From assembly GCA_027487315.1 (NCBI GenBank), contig JAIYDW010000142.1, positions 1 through 37,499 of the forward strand: 37,499 bases of DNA, in the 5' to 3' direction. This DNA comes from Verrucomicrobiaceae bacterium. Its GTDB lineage: Bacteria; Verrucomicrobiota; Verrucomicrobiia; Verrucomicrobiales; Verrucomicrobiaceae. The notes under the pieces were generated by a model that saw only the letters and a list, made by a program, of their open reading frames with translations, had not been told where the DNA came from and searched no databases. Both the position numbers and the translations under genes were made by a program. Each line of letters opens with the position of its first letter. Position 1 is the first letter of the stretch. Positions 22,816 to 30,508 of the stretch are shown here, one piece after another.

Positions 22816-24624
22816 ATGACTGAGGCGACTTTTTTTGTGGATTTGCAGACGGGGGAGATCCGGTCGAAGATCGTGCGTAGTGTGGCGCCTTCGATTCGGG
22901 TGCGGTTCAATACGTTTTTGAAGTGTGTGATTGGGTTTGTGCGGGATGAGGTGGCGGAGGCGCTGGCGGATGGGACGGGGGTGACGCTGGTGGTGAAGCC
23001 GATGCTGGGGCATACGGCGGCGGCGGTGGCGCTGGATGTGACGGCGACGGTGACGGGGACCGGTGCGGCGAGACGGTATGAGATGCAGGCGCTGGTGACG
23101 GGGGATGTGCTGAGTGGTTTGCTCAATGGGCTGGATGAGGCGGTGTTTTCTTTGCAGGTGGCTTGGGGGACTGAGGGGGCGGCGGGGTATGGGATGAGTG
23201 AGCCGCTGGAGATCGTGATCGTGAATGCGTATGTGAGGCCGGGGGATGAGCTGCCGGATCCGACGGGGGATGCGGCGTGGGAGCTGCTGAAGGATACTTT
23301 TCCGCAGGGGACGCCGGATGAGGTGGAGCGGACGTTGGAGTTTGATGTGGGCGGGGTGACGGATCACGGGGCGCTGACGGGGCTGGGGGATGATGATCAT
23401 CCGCAGTATCTCAATGAGGATCGGGGGGATGCGCGGTATGCGGCTTTAGGGCATGAGCATTCCATCGCTCAGGTTACGGGGTTGGAGGGTGAATTGGATG
23501 GTAAGGTGGCGGATGGGACAAATTTGGCGGCGGGGTTTTCTTTTCCTGGTGTCGGTGGGCTAAGGGTTCGTGATAGTGCTGGAAATCATGCGATGATCAT
23601 TCAGACCGGGGAAGATTTGAGTCAGGATCGAGGTTTGAATTTTTTGTTAAATGATGGGACAAGAAATGTGAGTTTGAGTGGGAATTTGACGGTGCCAGCT
23701 GCTGCGGCGGTGAGTGGGACGAATACGGGGGATGTGACTTTGGCGGGGGCGCCGGGTTATTTGACGATCGTGGGGCAGGTGATCACGCGGGCGTTGATCA
23801 ATCTGGCTTCGCATGTGACGGGGATTTTGCCGAGGGCGAATGGGGGGACGGGGCTGAGTGCGGCGGGGGCGGTGGGGAATGTGCTGACGAGCGATGGGAC
23901 GGACTGGACGAGTGCGGCGCCGGCGGCGGCGTCTTATGCGTCACAACTCCAGGCGCGGCAGGGGTTGAGTTCTACGGTGGCGATTTCCCCGGCTACGATG
24001 TGGGGGGCGATGCAGGAGGCTTTGTTCATTGCGGATTTTTCGCGGTTTATTTCCACTACAAATACGGGGTCTGGGTCGATGTTGACGACGGGTTCTACTC
24101 CCACCCCGCAAACGGGAGCGACTGCGAATAGTTCATCGCGCGGTCAGTGGATCACTCAAGCTAAATCCGGGGCTTCAAGTTGGACGACGGCGGATTTTTC
24201 GCGGCCTTCGGCTTTTGGACTGACTTTGACGGTGGGGAGTAGTGGGACGGTGAGCACGGGGCTTTTTCGTGTTTGGTTTGGGACGGATACGAATGCGGCG
24301 AGCATCGCGGCAAGGGGGTATGGGTTCGAGATCCGGCAGCATCGGGTGTGGATCATCGCGCATAATGGGACGACGCTGGTGACTCAAGATACGGGGGTGG
24401 ATATTTCTTCGACGGCGTTTGTGCTTAATGTGATGCGATGTGTGAATAATGGGGTGGGAAGCATTTCGGTGTTTATGAATAATGCGCAGATTGGGTCTGC
24501 GCTGTCAGGTGGGCCGACTACGGCGGGCATCGGCACATTGAACATTCTGAATCTCAACGGGGCGACGGCGGCGGCGAATGACATCCGCACTTTGGCGGGG
24601 ACTTTCACGGCTAACTTTTTCTGA
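22816..24624 (+). CDS. Tail fibre protein
   Basis: 602 residues. The N-terminal 160 residues would attach to the tip. At about residues 185-215 the motif ALTGLGDDDHPQYL...RYAALGHEH, frequent in phage fibres and collar proteins, is clear. A repetitive beta region follows with GTNTGDVTLAG and RANGGTGLSAAGAVGNVLTSDGT, also typical of fibres. The last 200 residues (FGLTLTVGSSGTVSTGLFRVWFGTD...) look like a lectin-type jelly roll that could bind host sugars. From about 23460 codon use is less G-rich than in the N-terminal part, which hints at exchange of the receptor-binding end. Confidence 0.85.
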   Translation: MTEATFFVDLQTGEIRSKIVRSVAPSIRVRFNTFLKCVIGFVRDEVAEALADGTGVTLVVKPMLGHTAAAVALDVTATVTGTGAARRYEMQALVTGDVLSGLLNGLDEAVFSLQVAWGTEGAAGYGMSEPLEIVIVNAYVRPGDELPDPTGDAAWELLKDTFPQGTPDEVERTLEFDVGGVTDHGALTGLGDDDHPQYLNEDRGDARYAALGHEHSIAQVTGLEGELDGKVADGTNLAAGFSFPGVGGLRVRDSAGNHAMIIQTGEDLSQDRGLNFLLNDGTRNVSLSGNLTVPAAAAVSGTNTGDVTLAGAPGYLTIVGQVITRALINLASHVTGILPRANGGTGLSAAGAVGNVLTSDGTDWTSAAPAAASYASQLQARQGLSSTVAISPATMWGAMQEALFIADFSRFISTTNTGSGSMLTTGSTPTPQTGATANSSSRGQWITQAKSGASSWTTADFSRPSAFGLTLTVGSSGTVSTGLFRVWFGTDTNAASIAARGYGFEIRQHRVWIIAHNGTTLVTQDTGVDISSTAFVLNVMRCVNNGVGSISVFMNNAQIGSALSGGPTTAGIGTLNILNLNGATAAANDIRTLAGTFTANFF

Positions 24625-24625
24625 T

Positions 24626-25006
24626 ATGAACTGGACTCCTGCACAGCTTGAAGCGGCGTTTGGGATGACGGGGGTGGTGCTGGAGAATGATGTGATTGTG
24701 GCGGGGGTGGGCTTGGATCTGGCAGTGGCGAATGCGCGGCTTGAGGTGTGTGTGGCGGCGAAAAAGCTGGAGCCGGATGCGGAGGCGTATCAGGTGCGTG
24801 CGTGGATGATCCGGAGTGGGATTGCGCTGTCTGTTGTGCCGTCGATGATTTCTAATGCGGTGCCTGCGGGGCCGGATCGAGATGAGGCGCTGATGCGGTG
24901 GGAGTTTGCGGTGCGGGTGCCGAAAGATCATCCGCTGGTGGCGGTGGTGGCGAGCGGGCTGGGGGTGTCTGTGGATTCGATCTGGTGGGAGGTGCTGGCG
25001 CTATGA
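24626..25006 (+). CDS. Small phage protein after the fibre, unrecognised
   Basis: 126 residues from ATG 24626, one base after the fibre stop and leader cttttttctgat. Mixed helical/beta, acidic. It could be a fibre assembly chaperone, which often follows the fibre gene, but there is no motif to prove it. Its stop overlaps the next ATG (25003). Confidence 0.6.
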   Translation: MNWTPAQLEAAFGMTGVVLENDVIVAGVGLDLAVANARLEVCVAAKKLEPDAEAYQVRAWMIRSGIALSVVPSMISNAVPAGPDRDEALMRWEFAVRVPKDHPLVAVVASGLGVSVDSIWWEVLAL

Positions 25007-25323
25007 GGCGGGTGCTGCGAGTTTTGTTTGTGATCTGCGCGGGGGTGATTTGCGCTGGGTGCAGTTCTTTGGCGATCTTGCGGCAGCGGTTGGAGTATCG
25101 GGGGTTTTTGGAGGATTGGGGGGTGGAGAAGCCGGGGAGGACTTGGATCTATGTGCCGGTGTTGGCGGTGCTGATGAGCTGCTTTGGGTCGGGGTGTAAT
25201 TTGATGGAGGGGCTGAATCAGTTTGATCCGAATTCCAAGGGGCCGGTGCCGTTTTCTTCGGCTTGGTGGGACCGGCGGGGGGAGAAGAAGAAGTTAAAGG
25301 AGGAGTCGATTTATGAACGTTGA
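25003..25323 (+). CDS. Small lipoprotein, possibly a spanin component
   Basis: 106 residues from ATG 25003. The N-terminus MRRVLRVLFVICAGVICAGCSS is a lipoprotein signal with the lipobox cysteine at about residue 20. A second hydrophobic segment (WIYVPVLAVLMSCFGSGC) lies near residues 47-64. The C-terminus is highly charged (RRGEKKKLKEES). At the start of the lysis region it may help disrupt the outer membrane, as outer-membrane spanins do. This is inferred from topology and position. Confidence 0.6.
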   Translation: MRRVLRVLFVICAGVICAGCSSLAILRQRLEYRGFLEDWGVEKPGRTWIYVPVLAVLMSCFGSGCNLMEGLNQFDPNSKGPVPFSSAWWDRRGEKKKLKEESIYER

Positions 25324-25561
25324 TGAGCTTTTGAATCAGCCGGTTTCAAGGGAGATTTCGGAGGCGGTGTGGGCGGCGGCGACTGCGCAGAAGGAGCGGC
25401 GGCTGCGGGAGATGCCGATGGAGCTGCGGGGGGAGTTTCGGTGGAGCATCGCGGCGGGTTTTCAGTGGTTTCCGGAGTCGCCGGAAGACGGGGATAAGCT
25501 GGTGGAGCGGATGATGGGGAAGCCGTGGGAGGTGGGGTTGAAGGCTACGGTGACGCTATGA
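25313..25561 (+). CDS. Small phage protein with a strong ribosome-binding site
   Basis: 82 residues. AAAGGAGG lies about 10 bases before the ATG, one of the few clear Shine-Dalgarno sequences in the window; it is inside the end of the previous gene. The protein is charged and soluble, with a helix SREISEAVWAAATAQKERRLREMP. Function unknown. Its stop overlaps the next ATG (25558). Confidence 0.65.
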   Translation: MNVDELLNQPVSREISEAVWAAATAQKERRLREMPMELRGEFRWSIAAGFQWFPESPEDGDKLVERMMGKPWEVGLKATVTL

Positions 25562-25809
25562 GGCTGACGTTTGAGGAGTGGGTGAAGGTGCATGGGGAGG
25601 TGGCTGAGGCGGAGTGGTTTCGCGGGGGGTGCAAGGGGACGAAGGGGAGGTATCTGGCGGCGGCGTATCGGGTGTATTGGCTGGAGTGGGAGGAGGATCG
25701 GGAGGTGGTGCAGGTGTTTGCGGTGATCGCGCTTTTGGGGTGTGTGGGGCTGGCTTTTTGGCCGAGGATTTTCCGGTGGGTGATTGGGTGGTTTGAGCCT
25801 TTGACATGA
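25558..25809 (+). CDS. Small membrane protein in the lysis region
   Basis: 83 residues from ATG 25558. The soluble N-terminus is charged, and one transmembrane helix lies near residues 51-70 (VVQVFAVIALLGCVGLAFWP), followed by an aromatic amphipathic end. It could be a holin or antiholin accessory protein. There is one membrane span only and no family is recognised. Confidence 0.6.
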   Translation: MRLTFEEWVKVHGEVAEAEWFRGGCKGTKGRYLAAAYRVYWLEWEEDREVVQVFAVIALLGCVGLAFWPRIFRWVIGWFEPLT

Positions 25810-25821
25810 TGGGTGTGGCAT
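25801..25821 (+). promoter_or_regulatory. TTGACA-N9-TGGCAT motif before the holin-like gene
   Basis: This is nearly the same 21-base stretch as at 11421. At -19 spacing there is an ATT codon (25820) in frame with the ATG at 25829. Confidence 0.45.
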
Positions 25822-25828
25822 TGTTTTT

Positions 25829-26290
25829 ATGAGTGATGCTGCTGATCGTTTGGAGAGATTGGAGATGGCGATCTTTGGCGATGGCGGCAGCAATATGGGG
25901 GTGCTGGCGAAGCTGGGGAAGATCGAGATCGAGCTGGCGCATACGAATCGAACGCTGGAGTCGATCAATGGGCACATTGCGAAGATCGTGTGGATCATCC
26001 TGGGGGCGGTGATCGTGGCGATGATGGGACTGGTGCTGCGGGCGCCTGCTGCGGCTGGCAATAGTGCAAGTATTTCGGTGGGGGCGAGTGAGTCGGTGGT
26101 GGATTCGGGGCGCGGGTATCTGACGGTGGCCGAGGTGGCGGCGAAGGAGGGGAAGGCGGAACGAACGATTTTGGACTGGATCGAGGCGGGGCGTGTGGAG
26201 CCGATGCCGGTGAAGAGTGCGAAGAGTTGGGTGGTTGCGGCTGATTACCGCATTTTGCCGCATTTTGCGGAGGGTGGCGGCGGTGAGTGA
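25829..26290 (+). CDS. XhlA-like membrane protein fused to an excisionase-type HTH domain
   Basis: 153 residues. Residues 1-50 are an amphipathic coiled coil (ADRLERLEMAIFG ... LGKIEIELAHTNRTLESINGHI), and residues 52-72 are one transmembrane helix (IVWIILGAVIVAMMGLVL): together the layout of XhlA-type lysis proteins. After a linker, residues about 95-145 (YLTVAEVAAKEGKAERTILDWIEAGRVEPMP) match the MerR/excisionase helix-turn-helix pattern that ends in a substrate-reading wing. Joining a holin-like and a DNA-binding domain is unusual. The frame is continuous, so it is not an obvious assembly join. Confidence 0.7.
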   Translation: MSDAADRLERLEMAIFGDGGSNMGVLAKLGKIEIELAHTNRTLESINGHIAKIVWIILGAVIVAMMGLVLRAPAAAGNSASISVGASESVVDSGRGYLTVAEVAAKEGKAERTILDWIEAGRVEPMPVKSAKSWVVAADYRILPHFAEGGGGE

Positions 26291-26317
26291 GATTGACACT
26301 AGGGGCTTTTCGAAGAG

Positions 26318-26632
26318 ATGAGCTTTCCGACCTTTGAGCCGTTTAAACGGAAGCGATTTCAAAAACCTAATCTGACTGCGGATCAAATCACTATGAAAAC
26401 AATCGCTGTGTTTTTAACGACTTCGAAGGGCTGGATCGTGCGGCAGGGGCTGAAGTATGCCGGGTTAGGTTTTGCGACTTTTGCGACTTGGGTGCAAGGG
26501 AAGGCGGCGGCGCTGAATTTGCCGCTGGATAAGGTGGAGGCGGTGCTTTCGCCTGCGCAGGCTTTGCTTTCGGCGGTGGTGGTGCTGGGGGTGGAGCTTT
26601 TGCTTTCGTTCGTGGCGCGTAAGAATCCGTGA
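26318..26632 (+). CDS. Small membrane protein, holin candidate
   Basis: 104 residues from ATG 26318, or 79 from ATG 26393; the second has an A-rich leader and may be the true start. Two hydrophobic stretches are visible (LKYAGLGFATFATWV and PAQALLSAVVVLGVELLLSFVA) with a Lys-rich end, a class II holin-like topology. It lies two genes before the probable lysin. Confidence 0.6.
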   Translation: MSFPTFEPFKRKRFQKPNLTADQITMKTIAVFLTTSKGWIVRQGLKYAGLGFATFATWVQGKAAALNLPLDKVEAVLSPAQALLSAVVVLGVELLLSFVARKNP

Positions 26633-26820
26633 CACGGCGTTTCCATTGGGAACGGAAGAGGCAGCGGGTTAAGCGGCGGCTTTATCTGGCTGCCTTGTTT
26701 TTGGTGGGGGTGGGGGTGGTGGGGGCGTTGATTTGTTTGGTGAGTTGTGAGAGTGGCAAGCGAGGTTTTGAGGGGCCGCTGTGGGAGAGAGAGGGTGGGG
26801 TTTTGAATCCTTGGGGTTAA
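26629..26820 (+). CDS. Small lipoprotein-like/membrane protein
   Basis: 63 residues, GTG start overlapping the previous stop. It has a very basic N-terminus (TRRFHWERKRQRVKRRL), one hydrophobic helix, and a possible lipobox ending at Cys 40 (CLVSC), then a short periplasmic tail. With the 25003 gene it may form a spanin-like pair; this is speculative. Confidence 0.5.
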   Translation: MTRRFHWERKRQRVKRRLYLAALFLVGVGVVGALICLVSCESGKRGFEGPLWEREGGVLNPWG

Positions 26821-26826
26821 GTGCTT

Positions 26827-26847
26827 TTGACAGGCGGTCGATGGCAT
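26827..26847 (+). promoter_or_regulatory. TTGACA-N9-TGGCAT motif before the lysin gene
   Basis: Third copy of the TTGACA-N9-TGGCAT arrangement. The ATG (26846) lies 19 bases after the first T. Confidence 0.45.
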
Positions 26848-27436
26848 GAGTCTGCTGCCTCCTGCGAAGCCTAAGTTGTCTGAAAGGGATTTGGATGTGC
26901 TGCTGAAGAAGCACAAGGTTGATCGGGCGCGATGGCCGTTTTTGGTGTTTGGGATTCGGGGTTACTATTCGAGGACGATGGGGCCGACTCGGGGTAATGA
27001 TCGGGGGATTTATGATGATTTGATTGGCCTGGTGACGCCGAATGTGACGGCGTTTTTCAATGGCAATACGGATCCGAGTGCGGTGAGGCGTGGGCGTGGG
27101 ACCGGTGCGGGGAAGGGGATGGCGAGTTTGAAGCCGGGTTTTTGGCCGGTGTATCGCTTTGATCTGCATCGTGGGCAGTATTTGGCGCTGTGCCAGCGGG
27201 CGGGGGCGGTAACGGTGGTGCGTGATGGGTCGCCGGATTACGAGGACACGGGTTGGTTTGGCATTAACATTCATCGCGGCGGGGTGCGTGGGACGAGCAG
27301 TGAGGGCTGCCAAACGGTGCCGCAGCAGGGCGGTCAGTGGGATGCGTTTATTTCGCTGGCGGTCGCTGAGGCTAAGCGGATGTATGGGGCGAAGTGGCGG
27401 ACGACGACGGTGCCGTTTCTTTTGATGGAAGGTTAA
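26846..27436 (+). CDS. Probable phage lysin (peptidoglycan hydrolase of the NIHRG...SSEGCQ type)
   Basis: 196 residues, no signal peptide. The segment GINIHRGG, then TSSEGCQTVPQQGGQWDAF, has the His and Ser-x-Gly-Cys-Gln arrangement seen in a group of phage and L,D-transpeptidase-like cell-wall enzymes. It is placed after the membrane proteins, at the end of the late operon, as lysins are. The bond cut is not predicted. The stop codon TAA overlaps the stop of the integrase on the other strand within TTAA (27433-27436), so the two genes converge with no terminator between them. Confidence 0.65.
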   Translation: MSLLPPAKPKLSERDLDVLLKKHKVDRARWPFLVFGIRGYYSRTMGPTRGNDRGIYDDLIGLVTPNVTAFFNGNTDPSAVRRGRGTGAGKGMASLKPGFWPVYRFDLHRGQYLALCQRAGAVTVVRDGSPDYEDTGWFGINIHRGGVRGTSSEGCQTVPQQGGQWDAFISLAVAEAKRMYGAKWRTTTVPFLLMEG

Positions 27437-28533
27437 CGGCGGCGGCGTGGGAGGCGTGTGCGGCGGGGCTGGGGGGCTTTGATGGGTGGCGGTGTGGGGC
27501 GGTGCCAGGCGGCGTTTATTTCGTTGTCCTGGGGGATGAGGTGGCCGTAGGTAGCTTCGGCGGTTTCGATTTCGTCGCCTAGCCATTTGGCGACTTTGTA
27601 GATAGAGACGCCTTTGGAGACGAGGAGGCTGGCGAAGGTGCGGCGGAGATCGTGGAAGGTGAAGCGGGAGAGGTGGAGTTTTGCGAGGTGGCTTTTGAAG
27701 CGTTTGCGGAAGTCGGCGCGGTAAACGGAGCGGCCGTGTTTTTGTTCGGGGCGAAACATGAAGGGGGCGGGGAGGCTGTAGGTGTCGAGGAGGAAGGTGC
27801 GGAATTCGTCAGTGAGGGGAACGGTGCGGCGTTCGCGATCCTTCGGGGTGAAGGTGGGGGTGGAGTCGATGTGGATGAGGCTGAGGGTCAGATCAAACCA
27901 TGCGGGGATGGCTTCGATGATTTCGAGTTTGCGCATGCCAGCGTGGAGGGCGCAGTAAAGGACGAATTTTAATGAGGGGTCGGTGCAGGTGTCGAGCACG
28001 GCGCGGGCTTCATTCGGGAGGAGGAAGAGGCGGCGCGGCTGGGGGCGGATGCGTGGGGGGGTGATGTCGGCGGTGGGGTCGGTGCCGAGTTTGTTTTGTT
28101 CGATGAGCCAGGCGATCCACCATCGGACTTGTCGAAGGTAGGCGATGGCGGTTTGAGGTTTGGCTTTCAGGTGATGCGCAAACCAGACGGCGCAGGCGCC
28201 GGGGGTGATGTGGCGCGGGGTTTGGGCTGCGGTGGCTGCGGCGAAGCTGCGGAGGACGTAGCGGCGTGAGTCGAGGGTGGCGCGGGTCAAGCCTTCAATG
28301 CGTTTGGCGGTAATGTAGCTTTCGATTTCTGCGGTGCATTCGGCGGCGGCGGCGCGATGCTGGGGGCCGTCGGTGCGTTTGATGGCTTCGGCTTTGGCGA
28401 TGGCTTCGGTGAAGTCGGTGGTGTGGAGGGATTGGCGGAGCTGGGGGGAGCCGGGGAAGGGTGTCCAGCGGAGCCACCATGTCTTTTTTCCTGGGTGCTG
28501 ATAGAGGCCGGGGTATGTGGGTCTGCTGGGCAA
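27433..28533 (-). CDS. int: Phage tyrosine integrase beside tRNA-Pro
   Basis: 366 residues, TTG start at 28533. It has an arm-binding-like N-terminus (YPGLYQHPGKKTWWLRW), a SAM-like core-binding domain, and a catalytic domain with R (HAGMRKLE), K (TPKDRERRTVPL), HxxR (FHDLRRTFAS) and Y (AEATYGHL). The usual third-position His before the tyrosine motif is replaced by Asp (WLGDEIETAE). It lacks the IntI extra domain, so it is a different enzyme from the one at 154-1185. It would integrate the phage at tRNA-Pro, whose 3' end is 88 bases upstream. The Arg/Pro-rich C-terminus is unusual but basic. Confidence 0.9.
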   Translation of the reverse strand: MPSRPTYPGLYQHPGKKTWWLRWTPFPGSPQLRQSLHTTDFTEAIAKAEAIKRTDGPQHRAAAAECTAEIESYITAKRIEGLTRATLDSRRYVLRSFAAATAAQTPRHITPGACAVWFAHHLKAKPQTAIAYLRQVRWWIAWLIEQNKLGTDPTADITPPRIRPQPRRLFLLPNEARAVLDTCTDPSLKFVLYCALHAGMRKLEIIEAIPAWFDLTLSLIHIDSTPTFTPKDRERRTVPLTDEFRTFLLDTYSLPAPFMFRPEQKHGRSVYRADFRKRFKSHLAKLHLSRFTFHDLRRTFASLLVSKGVSIYKVAKWLGDEIETAEATYGHLIPQDNEINAAWHRPTPPPIKAPQPRRTRLPRRRR

Positions 28534-28551
28534 GGTCTGCTAATTAGCGGA

Positions 28552-28569
28552 GAAATAGCAGAAATAGCA
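28552..28569 (+). repeat. Tandem 9-bp repeat, possible integrase arm sites
   Basis: GAAATAGCA is present twice in direct tandem between the integrase start and tRNA-Pro. Such short repeats near an attachment site are often arm-type sites for integrase or excisionase, but two copies are weak evidence. Confidence 0.4.
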
Positions 28570-28621
28570 AGTTAAACGGGAGGCGCGGGAGGCCGGTGCG
28601 GTGGGCTTTGCCCTTGTGATA

Positions 28622-28698
<77 letters not shown>

Positions 28699-28768
28699 AC
28701 CTTTTCGGCACCTGGAGGTGCGCGGGCGGAATAGTGGATGGGAAGAGAAATGAATGCAACTGAGATTG

Positions 28769-28939
28769 TTAGACCGACTCTCGAAATTCTTGTCACCTTG
28801 CACGGCGGCGGAGCGGCCTCATTGGCTGCGTCAGCCGCTTGCCCGCTATTGATTTAATAGCGGGCTGCGCGACTTCCTTGCCACTAAGGCCGCTGCGCTT
28901 GCCGGATCAAAATGACAATCTTTTCGAGAACCGGTCTAA
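28769..28939. repeat. 171-bp fully palindromic element (MITE-like) between two tRNA genes
   Basis: The termini are inverted: TTAGACCG at 28769 and CGGTCTAA ending at 28939, continuing as about 26 bp with a few mismatches (TCTCGAAA and TTGTCA parts matched). Further in, a second arm pairs AGCGGCCTCATTGGC with GCCACTAAGGCCGCT (13 of 15). The centre is a perfect 10-bp hairpin, GCCCGCTATT/AATAGCGGGC (28841-28865, 5-nt loop). No ORF is present. G and C are balanced, unlike the flanks, so it looks like a recent insertion. It could be a MITE, a repetitive extragenic element or a structured RNA. The rest of the gap between the two tRNAs (28699-28768 and 28940-29035) holds no gene. Confidence 0.7.
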
Positions 28940-29035
28940 TCTTGATGAACGAGAATGGAGGGGATGTTGAAAAGCGCTTGCGCAGAGGCGTTGGCCGAGT
29001 ACACTGCGGTTCGCTTCCATTATGGACGGTGACAC

Positions 29036-29110
29036 TCCTGAGTAGCTCAGCGGTAGAGCGGGTGGCTGTTAACCACTAGGTCGTAGGTTCGATCCCTACC
29101 TCAGGAGCCA
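29036..29110 (+). tRNA. tRNA-Asn (anticodon GTT)
   Basis: Acceptor TCCTGAG/CTCAGGA, D arm with AGCTCAGCGGTAGAGC, anticodon loop CTGTTAA (GTT), T arm GTAGG TTCGATC CCTAC, discriminator G and an encoded CCA. A possible promoter, TTGCGC-N16-TACACT, lies about 40-60 bases upstream. Confidence 0.97.
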
Positions 29111-29177
29111 CATTGATTGAAGTCGTGTGGAAGGAGTGCGGCTCTTCTTTGTTGAAGGCTGAGAGGGAGTCGGGTTT

Positions 29178-30284
29178 ATGAGCGAGACGATACTGCAATT
29201 TGGAGCGGGGAATTTTTTGCGGGGGTTTGTGGATTTGTTTGTGGCGGAGTTGAATCGTGGGGTTGGGACTGGGGTGGGGAAGGTGGTGGTGGTGCAGTCG
29301 ATGGGGCGGGGGCAGGCGGAGTTGTTGAATGCGTGCGGGGGGGAGTATCATGTGGCGATCCAGGGGGTGGTGGAGGGTCGGGTGGTGGATGAGGTGGTGA
29401 AGGTGGATTCGATTTCGCGGGCGCTGCATGCGGGGTCGCAGTGGAGCGAGGTGTTGAAGGTTGGGCGGAGTGAGGCGTTGCGGTGGATTGTGTCCAACAC
29501 AACAGAGGCGGGGTTTGTGTTGGATGATCGGGATGGGGCGAGGCCGGTGGAAGGTGAGGCGCCGCATTCGTTTCCGGCGAAGTTGCTGGAGGTCTTGTTG
29601 GTGCGTTATGAGGCGGGGTTGCCTGGGGTGGGGGTGGTGCCGTGTGAGTTGATCGAGCGGAATGGGGAGCGGTTGCGGGAGTTGGTGGTGGAGCAGGCGG
29701 GGAGATGGGGGGTGGAGGCGAGGGTGCTGGAGTGGTTGAGGGAGTCGGTGTGTTGGGTGGAGAGTTTGGTGGATCGGATTGTGCCCGGGCCGCCGATGGC
29801 GCATGCGATGAAGGGGAGTGATCCGTTGCTTTTGAGTGCGGAGCCGTTTGCGTTTTGGGGGGTGAAGGGAGTGGGGGCGTTTTGGGAGCATCCGGCGGTG
29901 CAGTTGACGGGGGATTTGACGCCTTACTATTTGCGGAAGGTGAGGATTTTGAATGGGGCGCATTCGGCGCTGGTGGCTTATGCGCTGCCGCGTGGATTCA
30001 GGACGGTGCGGGAGTGTGTGGAGGATGCGGAGGTGGGGGTGTGGTTGAGGCGGGTGTTGGAGGAGGAGATTGTGCCGGTGATCGCGGATCGGGTGGAGGA
30101 TGCGGAGGGGTTTGTGCGGGCGACGTTGGATCGGTTTCGGAATCCGTTTTTTGAGCATCGGTTGGAGAGCATTGCGCTGAATCACGAGGCGAAGGTGAAG
30201 ACGCGGTTGGTGCCGACGGTGAGGGAGTATCGGGAGCGGTTTGGGAAGTCGGCGCCGTTGTTGAGTGCGATGCTTGGGGTTTGA
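29178..30284 (+). CDS. Mannitol dehydrogenase-superfamily oxidoreductase, tagaturonate reductase (UxaB)-like
   Basis: 368 residues. The N-terminal Rossmann start ILQFGAGNFLRGFVDLFV is characteristic of tagaturonate/fructuronate reductases. The family segments SNTTEAGF, VVPCELIERNGERL, VDRIVPG and LRKVRILNGAHSALV (with the catalytic Lys-x-Arg-Asn region) are all present. UxaB would reduce D-tagaturonate to D-altronate with NADH in galacturonate breakdown. The protein is shorter than E. coli UxaB (483), as are several bacterial relatives, so substrate specificity is not certain. The gene begins 67 bases after tRNA-Asn. Confidence 0.8.
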   Translation: MSETILQFGAGNFLRGFVDLFVAELNRGVGTGVGKVVVVQSMGRGQAELLNACGGEYHVAIQGVVEGRVVDEVVKVDSISRALHAGSQWSEVLKVGRSEALRWIVSNTTEAGFVLDDRDGARPVEGEAPHSFPAKLLEVLLVRYEAGLPGVGVVPCELIERNGERLRELVVEQAGRWGVEARVLEWLRESVCWVESLVDRIVPGPPMAHAMKGSDPLLLSAEPFAFWGVKGVGAFWEHPAVQLTGDLTPYYLRKVRILNGAHSALVAYALPRGFRTVRECVEDAEVGVWLRRVLEEEIVPVIADRVEDAEGFVRATLDRFRNPFFEHRLESIALNHEAKVKTRLVPTVREYRERFGKSAPLLSAMLGV

Positions 30285-30343
30285 CTTCTCTGTTCTCTGT
30301 TCGTGGGGTACGTTGAGGCGTGGAGGGGGGACTTGGGGAAGTG

Positions 30344-30404
30344 GCGGCTTCGCCGCTTTGGGGGCCAGCAGGCTGGCTTGGGGAAAGCGGCAGCGGGCTG
30401 CCGC
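30344..30404. repeat. Cluster of three short hairpins (REP-like)
   Basis: GCGGC-TTC-GCCGC (30344-30356), GCCAG-CAGG-CTGGC (30364-30377) and GCGGCAG-CGGG-CTGCCGC (30387-30404) follow each other in an intergenic gap. The arrangement is like repetitive extragenic palindromes. It could also help end transcription, but there is no T run. Confidence 0.55.
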
Positions 30405-30508
30405 AGTCCAAGAGAGGGCGAGGATGAGGAGAGTTGAACTTTGTAGCCAGATGGGAGGGAGGGGTGAAATTTGTTTTCAGGGGTGTGTGGGGGTGGTAGG
30501 GTTTGGGG

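Larger units (their letters stand above)
1..28620. mobile_element. Siphovirus-like prophage carrying an integron integrase and gene cassettes (left end not seen)
   Basis: The + strand genes run in a phage order: recombinase, primase, helicase, terminases, portal, protease/scaffold, coat, tail, lysis. A minus-strand tyrosine integrase closes the block next to tRNA-Pro. The head genes follow the lambda Nu1-A-W-B-C-Nu3-E order. The right end is placed just before the 3' end of tRNA-Pro at 28622. I found no second copy of the tRNA 3' segment, so the left end is either outside the window or is the attC-like junction at about 113-170. No CI/Cro-type repressor gene is visible, which also suggests that part of the element lies to the left. 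A short tape measure and siphovirus-style chaperones indicate a non-contractile, flexible tail. Confidence 0.85.
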
